From Actinomycetospora cinnamomea (lineage in GTDB: Bacteria > Actinomycetota > Actinomycetes > Mycobacteriales > Pseudonocardiaceae), in assembly GCF_003096675.1 (NCBI RefSeq), contig NZ_QEKW01000025.1:1-58282 (forward strand): DNA of 58,282 nt. Direction: 5' to 3'. Of this stretch, positions 15,540-23,888 are shown in pieces. The position numbers were made by a program, and so were the translations under genes. The number at the start of each line of letters is the position of its first letter. Position 1 is the first letter of the stretch. A model generated the notes under the pieces. That model was not told where the DNA came from, searched no databases, and was given only the letters and a program-made list of their open reading frames with translations.

Positions 15540-15600
15540 CGATAAGTACGGGAAAAGTACTAATAAGTTGTTAAACGATACGAAATCCTGCTAGCGTCCT
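15540..15600 (+). promoter_or_regulatory. AT-rich promoter region of the 14-TM MFS gene
   Basis: This is one of the few AT-rich patches in the window. A weak sigma-A-like pair is possible: TTGTTA at 15568-15573 and TAGCGT at 15592-15597, 18 bases apart. AAGTAC occurs twice just upstream (near 15543 and 15554), which could be an operator. The MarR gene at 17510-17974 is a candidate regulator by position only. Confidence 0.35.
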
Positions 15601-15625
15601 CCTCGACCCACGCGAGGAGGCCGTG

Positions 15626-17179
15626 ATGACACCGCCCGTGACGACCGGACGGCGCGCCTGGATCGGGCTCGCCGTGCTGGCGCTGCCGACACTGCTGCTC
15701 TCGCTCGACATGAGCGTGCTCTACCTGGCGCTGCCCGCCCTGTCCGCCGACCTCGGTCTCGGACCGACGGCCCAGCTCTGGGCGATGGACGTCTACGGCT
15801 TCATGATCGCCGGCTTCCTCGTCACGATGGGGACCCTGGGCGACCGCATCGGCCGGCGTCGCCTGCTGTTGATCGGCGGCGCGGCGTTCGGGGTGGCGTC
15901 GGTGGCGGCGGCGTTCTCGACGAGCGGGGCGACGCTCATCGCCACCCGCGCCCTGCTCGGCGTCGCCGGCGCCACGCTGATGCCGTCGACGTTGGGGCTG
16001 ATCCGCACGATGTTCCCCGACCCGCGGCCGCGCGGGACGGCGATCGCGATCTGGATGAGCTGCTTCATGGGCGGCATGACCGTCGGCCCGCTCGTCGGGG
16101 GCGTGCTGCTCGAGGCGTTCTGGTGGGGCGCGGCGTTCCTCATGGGCGTGCCGGTGATGGTGCTGCTGCTCGTGCTCGGGCCGGTGCTGCTGCCGGAGTC
16201 GCGCGACGCCGGCGCCGGGCGCCTCGACCTCGTCAGCGTCGCGCTGTCGCTGGGTGCCGTGCTGTCGGTGGTCCAGGGGCTCAAGGCGCTGGCGGCCGAC
16301 GGGCCGGGGCTGGGCGCGCTCGCGGCCCTGGCGTTCGGCCTGGGCGTCGGGACGCTGTTCGTGCGCCGCCAGCTCCGCCTGGACGACCCGCTGCTCGACC
16401 TGCGCCTGTTCCGCCACCGTGCCCCGGCCGGGGCCCTGGGCATCGGCCTCGGCGGCGGGGTCGTCATGGCCGGCACGTTCCTGCTGCTCACGCTGTGGCT
16501 ACAGCTCGTGGCGGGGCTCTCGGTGCTCACCGTCGGTCTGGTGCTCGCGCCGCTGCAGGCGGCCATGGTCGTCGCGTCGCTGCTCGCGCCGCGGCTGGCG
16601 CGCTCGATCCGGCCGGCGCGGGCGATCGCGGCGGGGCTGCTCGTCGGGGCCGTGGGGCTCGCCGTGGTGGGCCTGCTCGGCGCGGGGGCGGGCGGGGGCA
16701 CCGCGGTGCTGCTCGGCGGGTTCCTGCTCGCCGGCGTCGGCATCGCGCTGCCGACCGCGTTGGGCACCGACCTGCTCGTGGGCTCGGTGCCCGAGGAGAA
16801 GGCCGGCTCGGCCGGCGCGCTCTCGGAGACCAGCGGGGAGCTGGGGATCGCGCTCGGCGTGGCGACGCTCGGCAGCCTCGCCACCGCGGTGTACCGCGAG
16901 ACGCTCGTGCTCCCCGCCGGGACGCCGGCGCCGGTGGCCGAGGCGGCCCGGGCGGGTCTCACCGGGGCGACCGCCGCCGGTCCCGAGCCCGCCGTGCTCG
17001 GCGCGGTGCACGCCGCGTTCACGAGCGGCCTCGGCGCCGCGGCCACCGCCGGCGCCGTCGTGTTCGCCGCCCTGGCCGCGCTCGCCCTGGTCGCCTTCGC
17101 CCGCGTGCCGACCGCGGGTGGCGCCGAGGTCACCCCGGACCGCGACGAGCAGCCGGTCCCGGCGCCGGCGGCGGCCTGA
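15626..17179 (+). CDS. MFS transporter, DHA2 (14-TM) drug exporter type
   Basis: 517 aa with about fourteen membrane segments. Motif A is present between helices 2 and 3 (GTLGDRIGRRRLLLIG) and the motif-C region reads GCMGGMTVGPLVGG-like (SCFMGGMTVGPLVGG), as in proton-driven exporters of the QacA/EmrB group. The substrate is unknown. An ATG at 15626 lies five bases after GAGGAGG; a GTG one codon earlier is possible but too close to it. The MarR gene downstream on the other strand is a typical partner for such exporters. Confidence 0.85.
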   Translation: MTPPVTTGRRAWIGLAVLALPTLLLSLDMSVLYLALPALSADLGLGPTAQLWAMDVYGFMIAGFLVTMGTLGDRIGRRRLLLIGGAAFGVASVAAAFSTSGATLIATRALLGVAGATLMPSTLGLIRTMFPDPRPRGTAIAIWMSCFMGGMTVGPLVGGVLLEAFWWGAAFLMGVPVMVLLLVLGPVLLPESRDAGAGRLDLVSVALSLGAVLSVVQGLKALAADGPGLGALAALAFGLGVGTLFVRRQLRLDDPLLDLRLFRHRAPAGALGIGLGGGVVMAGTFLLLTLWLQLVAGLSVLTVGLVLAPLQAAMVVASLLAPRLARSIRPARAIAAGLLVGAVGLAVVGLLGAGAGGGTAVLLGGFLLAGVGIALPTALGTDLLVGSVPEEKAGSAGALSETSGELGIALGVATLGSLATAVYRETLVLPAGTPAPVAEAARAGLTGATAAGPEPAVLGAVHAAFTSGLGAAATAGAVVFAALAALALVAFARVPTAGGAEVTPDRDEQPVPAPAAA

Positions 17180-17206
17180 GCGGGCGTGCCGCGTACCGTG
17201 CTCGCC

Positions 17207-17497
17207 ATGCCGGGCTTGACGTGGCCGCCGCACGACACCGACCGCAACCGTCTCCTGTGCCGCGGGCAGGTCGTCGTCTACGCCCTGGTCGCCGTGTACT
17301 TCGGCCTGATGGCGCTGCAGTCGGGCGCGCTGGTGCCGTGGGCGATCACCACCGTGGCGCTGGCGGCGACGTTCGTGGCCGTGGCGGCGCTGCTGCTCAT
17401 GCGGGCCGGGCGTCGGGCCACCACCACGCACGAGCCCGCCCGGGAACCCGGCTCGGAGCCGACCCGGGACCAGCGGCCGGCCGCCCCGGGCCGCTGA
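17207..17497 (+). CDS. Small membrane protein, two predicted segments
   Basis: 96 aa with two hydrophobic segments (VVVYALVAVYFGLMAL and WAITTVALAATFVAVAALLLM) and a disordered Pro/Glu/Arg-rich tail. No family is recognised. It follows the MFS gene by 27 bases, so they may share a transcript. An ATG at 17207 is chosen; a GTG at 17186 would add seven residues. It converges with the MarR gene. Confidence 0.55.
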   Translation: MPGLTWPPHDTDRNRLLCRGQVVVYALVAVYFGLMALQSGALVPWAITTVALAATFVAVAALLLMRAGRRATTTHEPAREPGSEPTRDQRPAAPGR

Positions 17498-17509
17498 GCC
17501 GGACGCCCG

Positions 17510-17974
17510 TCAGGCCGGGGGACCGGCGGCGACGGTCTCCCAACGGCGGGAGAGGGCGTCGAGCTCGCCGAGCAGGCGGTCGAGGTCCGCGGCCCGCTCG
17601 CTCATCAGCTCGTCCTCGAGCGCGGTGACACGTTGGTGCACCCGGGCCAGCGCCCGGCGGCCCTCCTCGGTGAGCCCGAGCAGCTTGCGGCGCCCGTCGG
17701 CCGGGGCCTGCGTGCGCTCGATGAGGCCCCGGTCCTCGAGGCGACGGCAGACGTCGGCCATCGTCGAGCGGTCGAGCGCCACGGTGTGCGCCAGCGAGCC
17801 CTGGTCGAGCCGCGGGTGGGCATCGACCGTGACCAGTACCGCGTACTGCGGCCCGGTGAGCACCGGATCGACCCGCCGGGCCCAGGCTGCCGTGTAGGCC
17901 TGGTGGAGGCGCCGGGCCAGGTAGCCCGGGGCCTGCCGGATGACATCAGGAGTGGCCGGGCCACCCTCGGACAT
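17510..17974 (-). CDS. MarR family transcriptional regulator
   Basis: 154 aa. The winged helix is clear: LTGPQYAVLVTVDAHPRLDQ, SLAHTVALDRSTMADVCRRL, then the wing APADGRRKLLGLTEEGRRAL, followed by a C-terminal dimerisation helix. The ATG at 17974 lies behind GAGGGGGAC; an ATG eight codons upstream is possible. MarR proteins usually repress neighbouring exporter or detoxification genes and release DNA on binding small aromatic ligands. The nearby MFS exporter is the likely target (inference). Confidence 0.85.
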   Translation of the reverse strand: MSEGGPATPDVIRQAPGYLARRLHQAYTAAWARRVDPVLTGPQYAVLVTVDAHPRLDQGSLAHTVALDRSTMADVCRRLEDRGLIERTQAPADGRRKLLGLTEEGRRALARVHQRVTALEDELMSERAADLDRLLGELDALSRRWETVAAGPPA

Positions 17975-18010
17975 CGTCGCGTCCCCCTCGCGTGACATTC
18001 GTCCACTCTG

Positions 18011-18032
18011 ACACAACCGAGTGATACACAAC
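18011..18032 (-). promoter_or_regulatory. Possible MarR operator/promoter
   Basis: ACACAAC occurs twice (18011-18017 and 18026-18032), 15 bases apart, directly upstream of the MarR gene in a locally AT-richer stretch. On the minus strand this reads as two GTTGTGT boxes around ATCACTCG. It may be the MarR promoter and its own operator. Confidence 0.3.
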
Positions 18033-18146
18033 TCGTCGTGCGTCCGCCCCAGATGGACGAGCGGTCGTCTGTCTCGGTTCACCGGGCGTTCGGTCGGTTC
18101 CCGCCGGCCGGGGAGCGGATGCGCAGGACGTGGCAGGCTCCGGTAC

Positions 18147-18815
18147 GTGGACGAGATCGCCGAGTGGACGCGGGCGCAGGAGCGGGTGATCGCCCTCGTC
18201 GCCGGACTCCCGGCCGCGCGGGCGGCGACCACCGTGCCCGCGTGCCCCGACTGGACCGTGCGCGACCTCCTCTCGCACATGGTGGGCCTCGGTGCGGACG
18301 TGGTCGCGGGGAACGAGCCGGACGACCACAACGCGGCGTGGACCGCGCGGCAGGTCGACGCCCGCCGCGACCGGGACGTCGACGCGCTGGTCGCCGAGTG
18401 GCGCGCGCTGACCGGGCCCCTGCAGTCCTGGATGGCGGAGCACGGGACGCGGCCGCTGGGCGACGTGACGATCCACGAGCAGGACCTCCGGGGAGCGCTG
18501 GGGGAGCCGGGCGCGCAGGACACGCCCGCGACGGCGGCGATGCGCGAGCGGTTCGCCGGGCGGCTGGGGGCCCGGCTCGACCCGGAGCTGCCGCCGATCG
18601 CGCTGGTCGGGCCGGGTTGGTCCTGGTGCTCGCGGGGTGAGCCCACCGACGCCCCGGTCGAGCTGCGCGCCTCCGACTTCGACCTGGCTCGGGCCCTCGT
18701 CACGCGCCGCTCGGCCGCCCAGCTGGGGGCGTGGACGGTGCGCGGCGACGTCGGGCCCTACCTCGACGCCTTCGCGATCCTCGGGCCGCTGCCGGAGCGG
18801 GACCTCGCCGAGTAG
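18147..18815 (+). CDS. DinB/maleylpyruvate isomerase-fold protein (TIGR03086-like)
   Basis: 222 aa. The N-terminal four-helix bundle (EIAEWTRAQERVIALVAGL, ACPDWTVRDLLSHMVGLGAD) is typical of mycothiol-dependent maleylpyruvate isomerase-like proteins of actinobacteria. Possible metal ligands are His in LLSHMVG and His in TIHEQDLR. The C-terminal part has RALVTRRSAAQLGAW. The exact reaction is unknown. A GTG at 18147 begins the homology, with no strong ribosome binding site. Its stop is immediately next to the stop of the convergent gene. Confidence 0.65.
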   Translation: MDEIAEWTRAQERVIALVAGLPAARAATTVPACPDWTVRDLLSHMVGLGADVVAGNEPDDHNAAWTARQVDARRDRDVDALVAEWRALTGPLQSWMAEHGTRPLGDVTIHEQDLRGALGEPGAQDTPATAAMRERFAGRLGARLDPELPPIALVGPGWSWCSRGEPTDAPVELRASDFDLARALVTRRSAAQLGAWTVRGDVGPYLDAFAILGPLPERDLAE

Positions 18816-19649
18816 TCACCGGATCGTCGGCGGCACCTGACTCGGGAACAGCAGCCGCACGTCGTCGATCGTCACCAGCCGCAGGTGGATGGCCTGCTCG
18901 ACGACCGCGATGCGCCAGCCACGGGTCTTGTCGTTGAGTCGCAGACCCCGTAGCCAGCGCTGGGCGTGGCGGAAGGCCTCGCTCTGCGTCTTGGGGCTGG
19001 GCGCGGGCCGTCCTTCGGCGCGGTGCCAGTCGGCGATCTGCTCGGCGTCACCGTGGACGTCGCGGGAGGCACTCGAGGACCCGGCCGCCGCGGCGGCGAT
19101 CAGCGTCGGCCCGCACGCCGCGACGAGCACCGACCACCACGTCTCCGCCGTGGGCAGGGAGGTGTCGATCGTGCGCCCGCCGGCCAGGTCGCCGCTGGTG
19201 GCGGCACCGGCGCCGGCGACCGGCGCGAAGCGCAGGAGGGCCAGGGTCAGCTCCTGGCCGTCGGGGAACCACAGGCCCAGGGAGGAGCGGTCGTCGCGCA
19301 CCAGCAGCCCGTTGCCGGCCCGGATCCGGTCCTTGCCCGGCACCCCGGGCACGAACAGGGTCAGCAGCCCGCCGTGCCGCTGCCGGTTGATGATCAGGTA
19401 GGCGTCGTCGCGCACCTCGATCTCGGCGGCGAGCCGGGAGACGCGGTCGTCGGGCACCGCGACGTGGCGGGCGACGCCCGCCCCGCGGTCGCCCCGGCCG
19501 AGGGTGATGCGGTCGCCCCACGGGACCGACTGGGTGCGCTCGGTGCGGACGTCCAGGACGGCGAGCCCGCCGGCCGGCAGGTGCGGGCCTCCGGGGCGCG
19601 CGGCGGGACGTCCGACGGGCTGGACCGGGCGCGCGGCGGGTCGCGTCAC
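18816..19649 (-). CDS. FHA-like protein with a helical C-terminal domain
   Basis: 277 aa. Residues about 45-145 follow the FHA beta-sandwich pattern (ITLGRGDRGAG, VPDDRVSRLAAEIEVRD in place of the usual SRLHAEI, then IRAGNGLLVRDD). FHA domains bind phosphothreonine peptides; the Ala in place of His makes binding uncertain. The C-terminal part (RHAQRWLRGLRLNDKTRGWR, VEQAIHLRLVTIDDVRLL) may be a winged helix or another small helical fold. GTG at 19649 with GGGAGGTG upstream. It is the last gene of a run with the FhaA-N-like and CvpA-like genes. Confidence 0.55.
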   Translation of the reverse strand: MTRPAARPVQPVGRPAARPGGPHLPAGGLAVLDVRTERTQSVPWGDRITLGRGDRGAGVARHVAVPDDRVSRLAAEIEVRDDAYLIINRQRHGGLLTLFVPGVPGKDRIRAGNGLLVRDDRSSLGLWFPDGQELTLALLRFAPVAGAGAATSGDLAGGRTIDTSLPTAETWWSVLVAACGPTLIAAAAAGSSSASRDVHGDAEQIADWHRAEGRPAPSPKTQSEAFRHAQRWLRGLRLNDKTRGWRIAVVEQAIHLRLVTIDDVRLLFPSQVPPTIR

Positions 19650-19686
19650 GCCACCTCCCGGTCGGCCGGACCACCGGGGGCCGGCG

Positions 19687-20742
19687 TCACCCGCCCCCGT
19701 GCCGGCGACGGCCCGCCGGCCGCCGCCACGATACGCCGGGCACCGGCGCGATCCCCGGGGAGCGCGGGACGACCGTGCGGGCGATCAGGGTGCGTGCGGC
19801 CCGCGTGGCCTGGCCGGCGAGCCCGCGCGGGCGGTCGACGACGGCCGTGCCGCCGTCGCCCCCGGTGCCCGCGGTGGCCCCCGCACCGCCACCGTGACCC
19901 CGGGACCCCCCGACGGCGTCCCGGGGCACCCCGGCCGGCCCCCGCGCCGGAGCCGGCCGAGGTGGTGGCAGAGCAGGCCCCGGCCGACCGGCTGCCCCCG
20001 GTCGGGCCGGGCCGCGCCCGTGCAGAGCGGGCTGGGCGGGGTGGCGCAGGGCAGGATGCGCCGGGGGCTCGGGCGGGGCCGCGAGCGAGGACGGGGTCGG
20101 CTCGGTGGCCGACACCGTCACCGCGGGCACTCCGGCGGGCCGGGAGAACGCCGCGGTGACGAGGACACGGCCGACGGGCACGTCGGCGCCCGCGAGCAGG
20201 TGCAGGAAGGTGCGCTCGGCCATGCGGCGCACCCCCGCGTCCCGTGCCTGCTCCAGGTAGCCGCCGAGGAGCTCGTCGGCGAGCACCTCGAGCGGCCAGC
20301 GGGCGGCGACGTCGGCGAGGTCGTCGGGGTGCAGCTCGACCCACAGGTGCGGCGCGGCGACGCGCTGCCCGCGCGGGGTCCACACCAGCGACTCCTCCGA
20401 GGCGAGCCGGCGGGCCGCGGCGCGGACCAGGCCGTCGCCCTGGACCCACGGCCGGCCGAGCAGGCCCCGCAGCGCCCGGCGCACGCGCTCGCCGGTCGAG
20501 GGCGGGGCGAGGTCGGTGGTGGGCAGCGCGCCCAGGACGGCGTCGGGCCCCGCGGCGGGCCGTGCCGGTCGGCCGCTCCAGGCGACGAACGCCCAGGCCA
20601 GGCCGGCGGTGCCGCCGACCAGGACGAGCACCAGCAGGCCCATGACGAACGAGCCGGACGCGATCCAGACCACCAGCAGCAGGGCGAGCGCGCCGAGGCC
20701 GGCGAGGCGGGGCCCGGTGAGCGCCGCGGGGAGGGCCCTCAC
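19687..20742 (-). CDS. Membrane protein with a DUF3662/FhaA-N-like domain
   Basis: 351 aa. Two membrane segments near the N-terminus (GLGALALLLVVWIASGSFVM, LLVLVLVGGTAGLAWAFVAW) are followed at about 85-195 by a domain resembling the N-terminal domain of FhaA. PRGQRVAAPHLWVELHPDDL parallels that family's GNRLLAPNEYIITLGVHDF, and a late strand GRVLVTAAF is present. The C-terminal 130 residues are Pro/Ala/Gly-rich and disordered. GTG at 20742 overlaps the upstream stop as GTGA. The domain match is by eye and moderate. Confidence 0.5.
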   Translation of the reverse strand: MRALPAALTGPRLAGLGALALLLVVWIASGSFVMGLLVLVLVGGTAGLAWAFVAWSGRPARPAAGPDAVLGALPTTDLAPPSTGERVRRALRGLLGRPWVQGDGLVRAAARRLASEESLVWTPRGQRVAAPHLWVELHPDDLADVAARWPLEVLADELLGGYLEQARDAGVRRMAERTFLHLLAGADVPVGRVLVTAAFSRPAGVPAVTVSATEPTPSSLAAPPEPPAHPALRHPAQPALHGRGPARPGAAGRPGPALPPPRPAPARGPAGVPRDAVGGSRGHGGGAGATAGTGGDGGTAVVDRPRGLAGQATRAARTLIARTVVPRSPGIAPVPGVSWRRPAGRRRHGGG

Positions 20743-21254
20743 CGGACACCCCCGTCGGCCAGCGTCGCCTCGTTCGTCGACGGCAGGAGGACCAGCGGGT
20801 CGGGCAGGCGTTCGGCGGCCGCGCCCAGCAGGGCGCTGTCCCGCGCCGCGTCGCCGAGACCGGCGGGCCCGACGGCGGCGGCCACGCCCGCGGCGAGGAC
20901 GAGCAGCATCAGCGCGAGCGCGCCGTGGGCGGCGACGCCGAGCACGCGGTCGGGCAGGCCGGGCCGGCGCCACCCGCCGCCGGTGCGGCGGGCGAGGGCC
21001 TCGCCGAGGCGGCGGCCCAGCCCCCAGCCCACCAGCGCGCCGACGAGCGCGGCCCCGAGGAGCAGTGCACCCCGCGAGATCGCCGCGTCGGGGCCGACGA
21101 GCAGCGGCACGAACCAGCGGGCCAGGGCGCCGGCGAGTAGCACGCCGCCCACCGCGCCCGCCACGCGCAGGACCAGTCCGGTGCCGCCGCGCCGCCAGCC
21201 GCGCAGGGCGGCGATCAGCACCACCGCGAGCACCACCAGGTCGACGACGGACAC
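20739..21254 (-). CDS. CvpA-like membrane protein
   Basis: 171 aa with four membrane segments. The pattern VVDLVVLAVVLIAALRGWRR followed by a helix with GGVLLAG and PLLVGP is that of CvpA/colicin V production-like proteins, which also form the N-terminal half of the mycobacterial protease MarP. No protease domain is attached here. The GTG at 21254 has GAGGAGG upstream. It is the first gene of the run into the FhaA-N-like gene (4-base overlap). Confidence 0.65.
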   Translation of the reverse strand: MSVVDLVVLAVVLIAALRGWRRGGTGLVLRVAGAVGGVLLAGALARWFVPLLVGPDAAISRGALLLGAALVGALVGWGLGRRLGEALARRTGGGWRRPGLPDRVLGVAAHGALALMLLVLAAGVAAAVGPAGLGDAARDSALLGAAAERLPDPLVLLPSTNEATLADGGVR

Positions 21255-21341
21255 CGCACCTCCTCGGGGTCGCCCCACACGGGGGCCGGTGACACCGAGT
21301 CAACCCGCGCGGCGACGCCGCCGACGGCGCCGGTTCGGGAA

Positions 21342-22859
21342 CTAATTCCCGGGCTCGGCGGCCACCCCGCCCTCCAGGGGCACGAGGACCTCCTGCATGG
21401 CGGGGCTGTCGACCGGCCCGCCCTGCATCCGTGCGAGGAAGCTCATGATCCCGGCCGTGCCCCAGTGCCACGACGGCTCGCCGCCGAGCGTCCACGTGCC
21501 GCGCACGCGGGTCGCGCCCCAGCGGTGCTCGGGCGTCGCCACGGCCAGCAGCCAGTCCCGGGCGTCGCGGCCGGCGCGGCTGAACTCGGCCTCCCCGGTG
21601 ACGCGGCCGAGGGTGTCGAGGAACCAGCCGGTGCCCGCGGCGCCGCTGTTGGTGGCGGTGTGCACGGTGGGGCTGCCCTCGAACTCCGCCCACGCGCGCC
21701 CGACCGGCTCGTCGAGGGCGACGTCCACCAGCCAGCGCCCGGCGGCGCGGGCGCGCTCGAGGTGGCGGGGATCGCCGAGCATCGCGTGCGCCTGCAGCGA
21801 CACCCACCCGATGCCGGCCGCGCCCTCCTCCATGCCGGTGGCCCGGTTCGGGTTGTCCGGGGTCAGCGCCTGGTCGCCGGCACCGAGCAGGATCGGCCAC
21901 GTCAGGCCCCGGCCGGCCGGCTGGGCCGTGCGGTCGAGGAACCCGAGCGCCGACTCGGCGTCGCGGCGCCAGCGCTCGTCACCGGTGGCCTGGTACATGC
22001 GCAGGAACACGAAGGCCGCGCCCGCGGTGCCCGAGAGGAAGCCGGTGTTGCGGCGCGGCTCCTCGGCCCGCTCGGGGAGCCCGCCGTCGGGGTGGAGCCG
22101 GCTCGACAGGTACGCGGCGCCGCCCGCGGCGTGCGCGGCCAGGGTCGGGTCGCCGGTGCGCTCGGCCATCACGCTCAGCGCGTAGACGATCCCGGCCTGT
22201 CCCTCGCCCATCCCGTGGCGGTAGTCCGGCGGGGTGGCGCCGTCGTCGTCGACCCACGCCCAGCGGCACATCCGGGGGCACGGGACGCCGTCGACGCCCT
22301 CGGCCCGGCTCACCACCCACCCGATCGCCGCGCGGGACGCGGCGCGGTAGCGGTCGTCGCCGGTGGCGTCGCCGAGGCGCCAGAGCACCTCGGCGATCCC
22401 GGCCGCCCCGTCGTCGAACGAGGTGTAGGCGCGCGCCGCCGGCCCGCTCGGGTCGACGTAGTCGGGGAAGCGTCCGGGCTCGTCGCGTGACACCCCGATG
22501 AGGAAGTCGCCGGCCGCCCGCGCACCCGCGAGGTGCCGCGCGCGCACCGCCGGGTCCGGGGTGGCCGCGGCGAGCGCGAGGAACCCGTGCGCGATCCCGG
22601 CGGCACCGACGTCGCGGTCGGTCTGGCGGTGGGGCGCCTGGATCGCGCTGGTCCACGCCCGCGCCCCGGGCGGACCGGCACCTCCGAGCGGGTCGGGCAC
22701 GCCGTCGGCCATCAAGCGGTCGCCGAACACCGGGTCGGGCCCGGACCCCCCGTGGGACACGGGCCGGGGCGTCGGCGCCCCCGCGCAGCCCGCGGCCAGG
22801 AGCAGGGCGGTCAGCAGCACGAGGAGTCCTCTCACCGCGTCCCTCACCTCGTCCCTCAC
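21342..22859 (-). CDS. Secreted lipoprotein with seven LanC-like alpha/alpha repeats
   Basis: 505 aa. A lipoprotein signal (GLLVLLTALLLAAGC) puts it outside the membrane. Seven Gly-rich motifs recur about every 60 residues: GAAGIAHGFLAL, DDGAAGIAEVLW, GEGQAGIVYAL, SGTAGAAFVFLRMY, EEGAAGIGWVSL, NSGAAGTGWFLDTL, HWGTAGIMSFLARM. LanC cyclases share this seven-fold toroid, but the LanC zinc motif (Cys, then Cys-His) is not seen; apart from the lipobox, the only Cys are in PCPRMCRW. A glycan-acting role fits the neighbours better (inference). GTG overlaps the deacetylase stop as GTGA. Confidence 0.7.
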   Translation of the reverse strand: MRDEVRDAVRGLLVLLTALLLAAGCAGAPTPRPVSHGGSGPDPVFGDRLMADGVPDPLGGAGPPGARAWTSAIQAPHRQTDRDVGAAGIAHGFLALAAATPDPAVRARHLAGARAAGDFLIGVSRDEPGRFPDYVDPSGPAARAYTSFDDGAAGIAEVLWRLGDATGDDRYRAASRAAIGWVVSRAEGVDGVPCPRMCRWAWVDDDGATPPDYRHGMGEGQAGIVYALSVMAERTGDPTLAAHAAGGAAYLSSRLHPDGGLPERAEEPRRNTGFLSGTAGAAFVFLRMYQATGDERWRRDAESALGFLDRTAQPAGRGLTWPILLGAGDQALTPDNPNRATGMEEGAAGIGWVSLQAHAMLGDPRHLERARAAGRWLVDVALDEPVGRAWAEFEGSPTVHTATNSGAAGTGWFLDTLGRVTGEAEFSRAGRDARDWLLAVATPEHRWGATRVRGTWTLGGEPSWHWGTAGIMSFLARMQGGPVDSPAMQEVLVPLEGGVAAEPGN

Positions 22860-23677
22860 CGCGGCACCACCGCCGCGAGGGTCCCCCCGTTGACCGGGGA
22901 GGGCGTCGGGGAGCGTTCGACGACGCCGAAGGTGAAGCCGCGGGCGCGCAGCGCGTCGATCGCGCGGGGCAGGTACTCGAGCTGCCCGGGCGGACAGCCG
23001 ATCGTGTCGCCCGCGTCGTGGAGCAGGATCATGGCCTGGTCCTCGGCCTCGGTGAGCAGGTAGTCGACCAGGGCGTCGGCGCCCGGGCACTCGAAGTCGC
23101 CGCGCCGGTTCGACGTCCATTTCCAGTGGACGTTCTGGGAGAGCCCCAGGCGGGCGAGCGCCGCGTCGCCGCCGGGGGAGGCCTGGCCGAACGGGTAGCG
23201 GTAGAGCGTCGGCCGCGCGCCGGTCAGCTCGGTGAGCAGCCGGTTCGTGCGCTCGATCTCGACCTCGGCCTCCTGGGGCGTCAGGTCCGGGAACCAGGGG
23301 TGGCTCCACGAGTGGTTGCCGATGACGTGCCCCTCCGCCTGCGCCCGGCGCACGAGGTCGGGGTTCGCCGCGGCGTTGCTGCCCTGCAGGAAGAAGGTGG
23401 CGGGCACCTTCTTCGCCGCCAGCACGTCGAGGATGTAGGGCGTGAGCTGCGGCGACGGTCCGTCGTCGAAGGTCAGCGCGATCTGCGGGCCGCTCCCGGG
23501 GCCGGGCGGCAGGGCGCGGTCGGCCGCCGTCGGGGTGTAGCGCGGACCGAGGGGCGCTTCGGACTGGTCGGCGGCCCCGGCGAACGAGCCGGCGAACGAC
23601 ACCACGACGGTGGCCAGCAGGGCGGTCAGGAAGAACAGCAGCGAGCGGACGTTGCGACGCCGGTCGTCGAAGGACAC
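22856..23677 (-). CDS. Polysaccharide deacetylase (NodB/CE4)
   Basis: 273 aa. An N-terminal signal or anchor (LLFFLTALLATVVVSFAGSF) precedes a NodB domain with all main motifs: TFDDGP (catalytic base and first metal Asp), HSWSHP (two metal His), RYPFG, and LLHD near the end. CE4 enzymes remove N-acetyl groups from chitin-like polymers, peptidoglycan or poly-N-acetylglucosamine using Zn2+. Its place between a processive-type GT2 gene and a secreted LanC-like gene suggests it modifies an exported amino-sugar polymer. GTG at 23677. Confidence 0.85.
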   Translation of the reverse strand: MSFDDRRRNVRSLLFFLTALLATVVVSFAGSFAGAADQSEAPLGPRYTPTAADRALPPGPGSGPQIALTFDDGPSPQLTPYILDVLAAKKVPATFFLQGSNAAANPDLVRRAQAEGHVIGNHSWSHPWFPDLTPQEAEVEIERTNRLLTELTGARPTLYRYPFGQASPGGDAALARLGLSQNVHWKWTSNRRGDFECPGADALVDYLLTEAEDQAMILLHDAGDTIGCPPGQLEYLPRAIDALRARGFTFGVVERSPTPSPVNGGTLAAVVPR

Positions 23678-23683
23678 GCGGCC

Positions 23684-23863
23684 TCAGCGGCGCAGACGGG
23701 CGCCGCGGCGCACGATCCGCACGACCAGCATGAGCGTGAACAGCACCGTCACCGCCATCAGCACCGCCGCCATGGCGCTGATCCCGGTGGTCGCGGCCAG
23801 GGCGAGGCCGGTGCTCCCGCCGCCGACCACGCTCGTGAGGTACATCGAGTGCTCGCCGTACAT
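23684..23863 (-). CDS. 59-aa membrane peptide in the polysaccharide operon
   Basis: One long hydrophobic stretch (AATTGISAMAAVLMAVTVLF and onward to MLVVRIV) ends in a basic tail RRGARLRR. It lies 25 bases after the glycosyltransferase stop and six bases before the deacetylase start, so it is clearly part of the operon. Poly-N-acetylglucosamine synthases need a small membrane partner (PgaD/IcaD); this peptide holds the same position but shows no sequence match I can claim. The ATG at 23863 has GGAG seven bases upstream. Confidence 0.55.
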   Translation of the reverse strand: MYGEHSMYLTSVVGGGSTGLALAATTGISAMAAVLMAVTVLFTLMLVVRIVRRGARLRR

Positions 23864-23888
23864 CCCTGCGCTCCGTCCCCTCTCCTCG

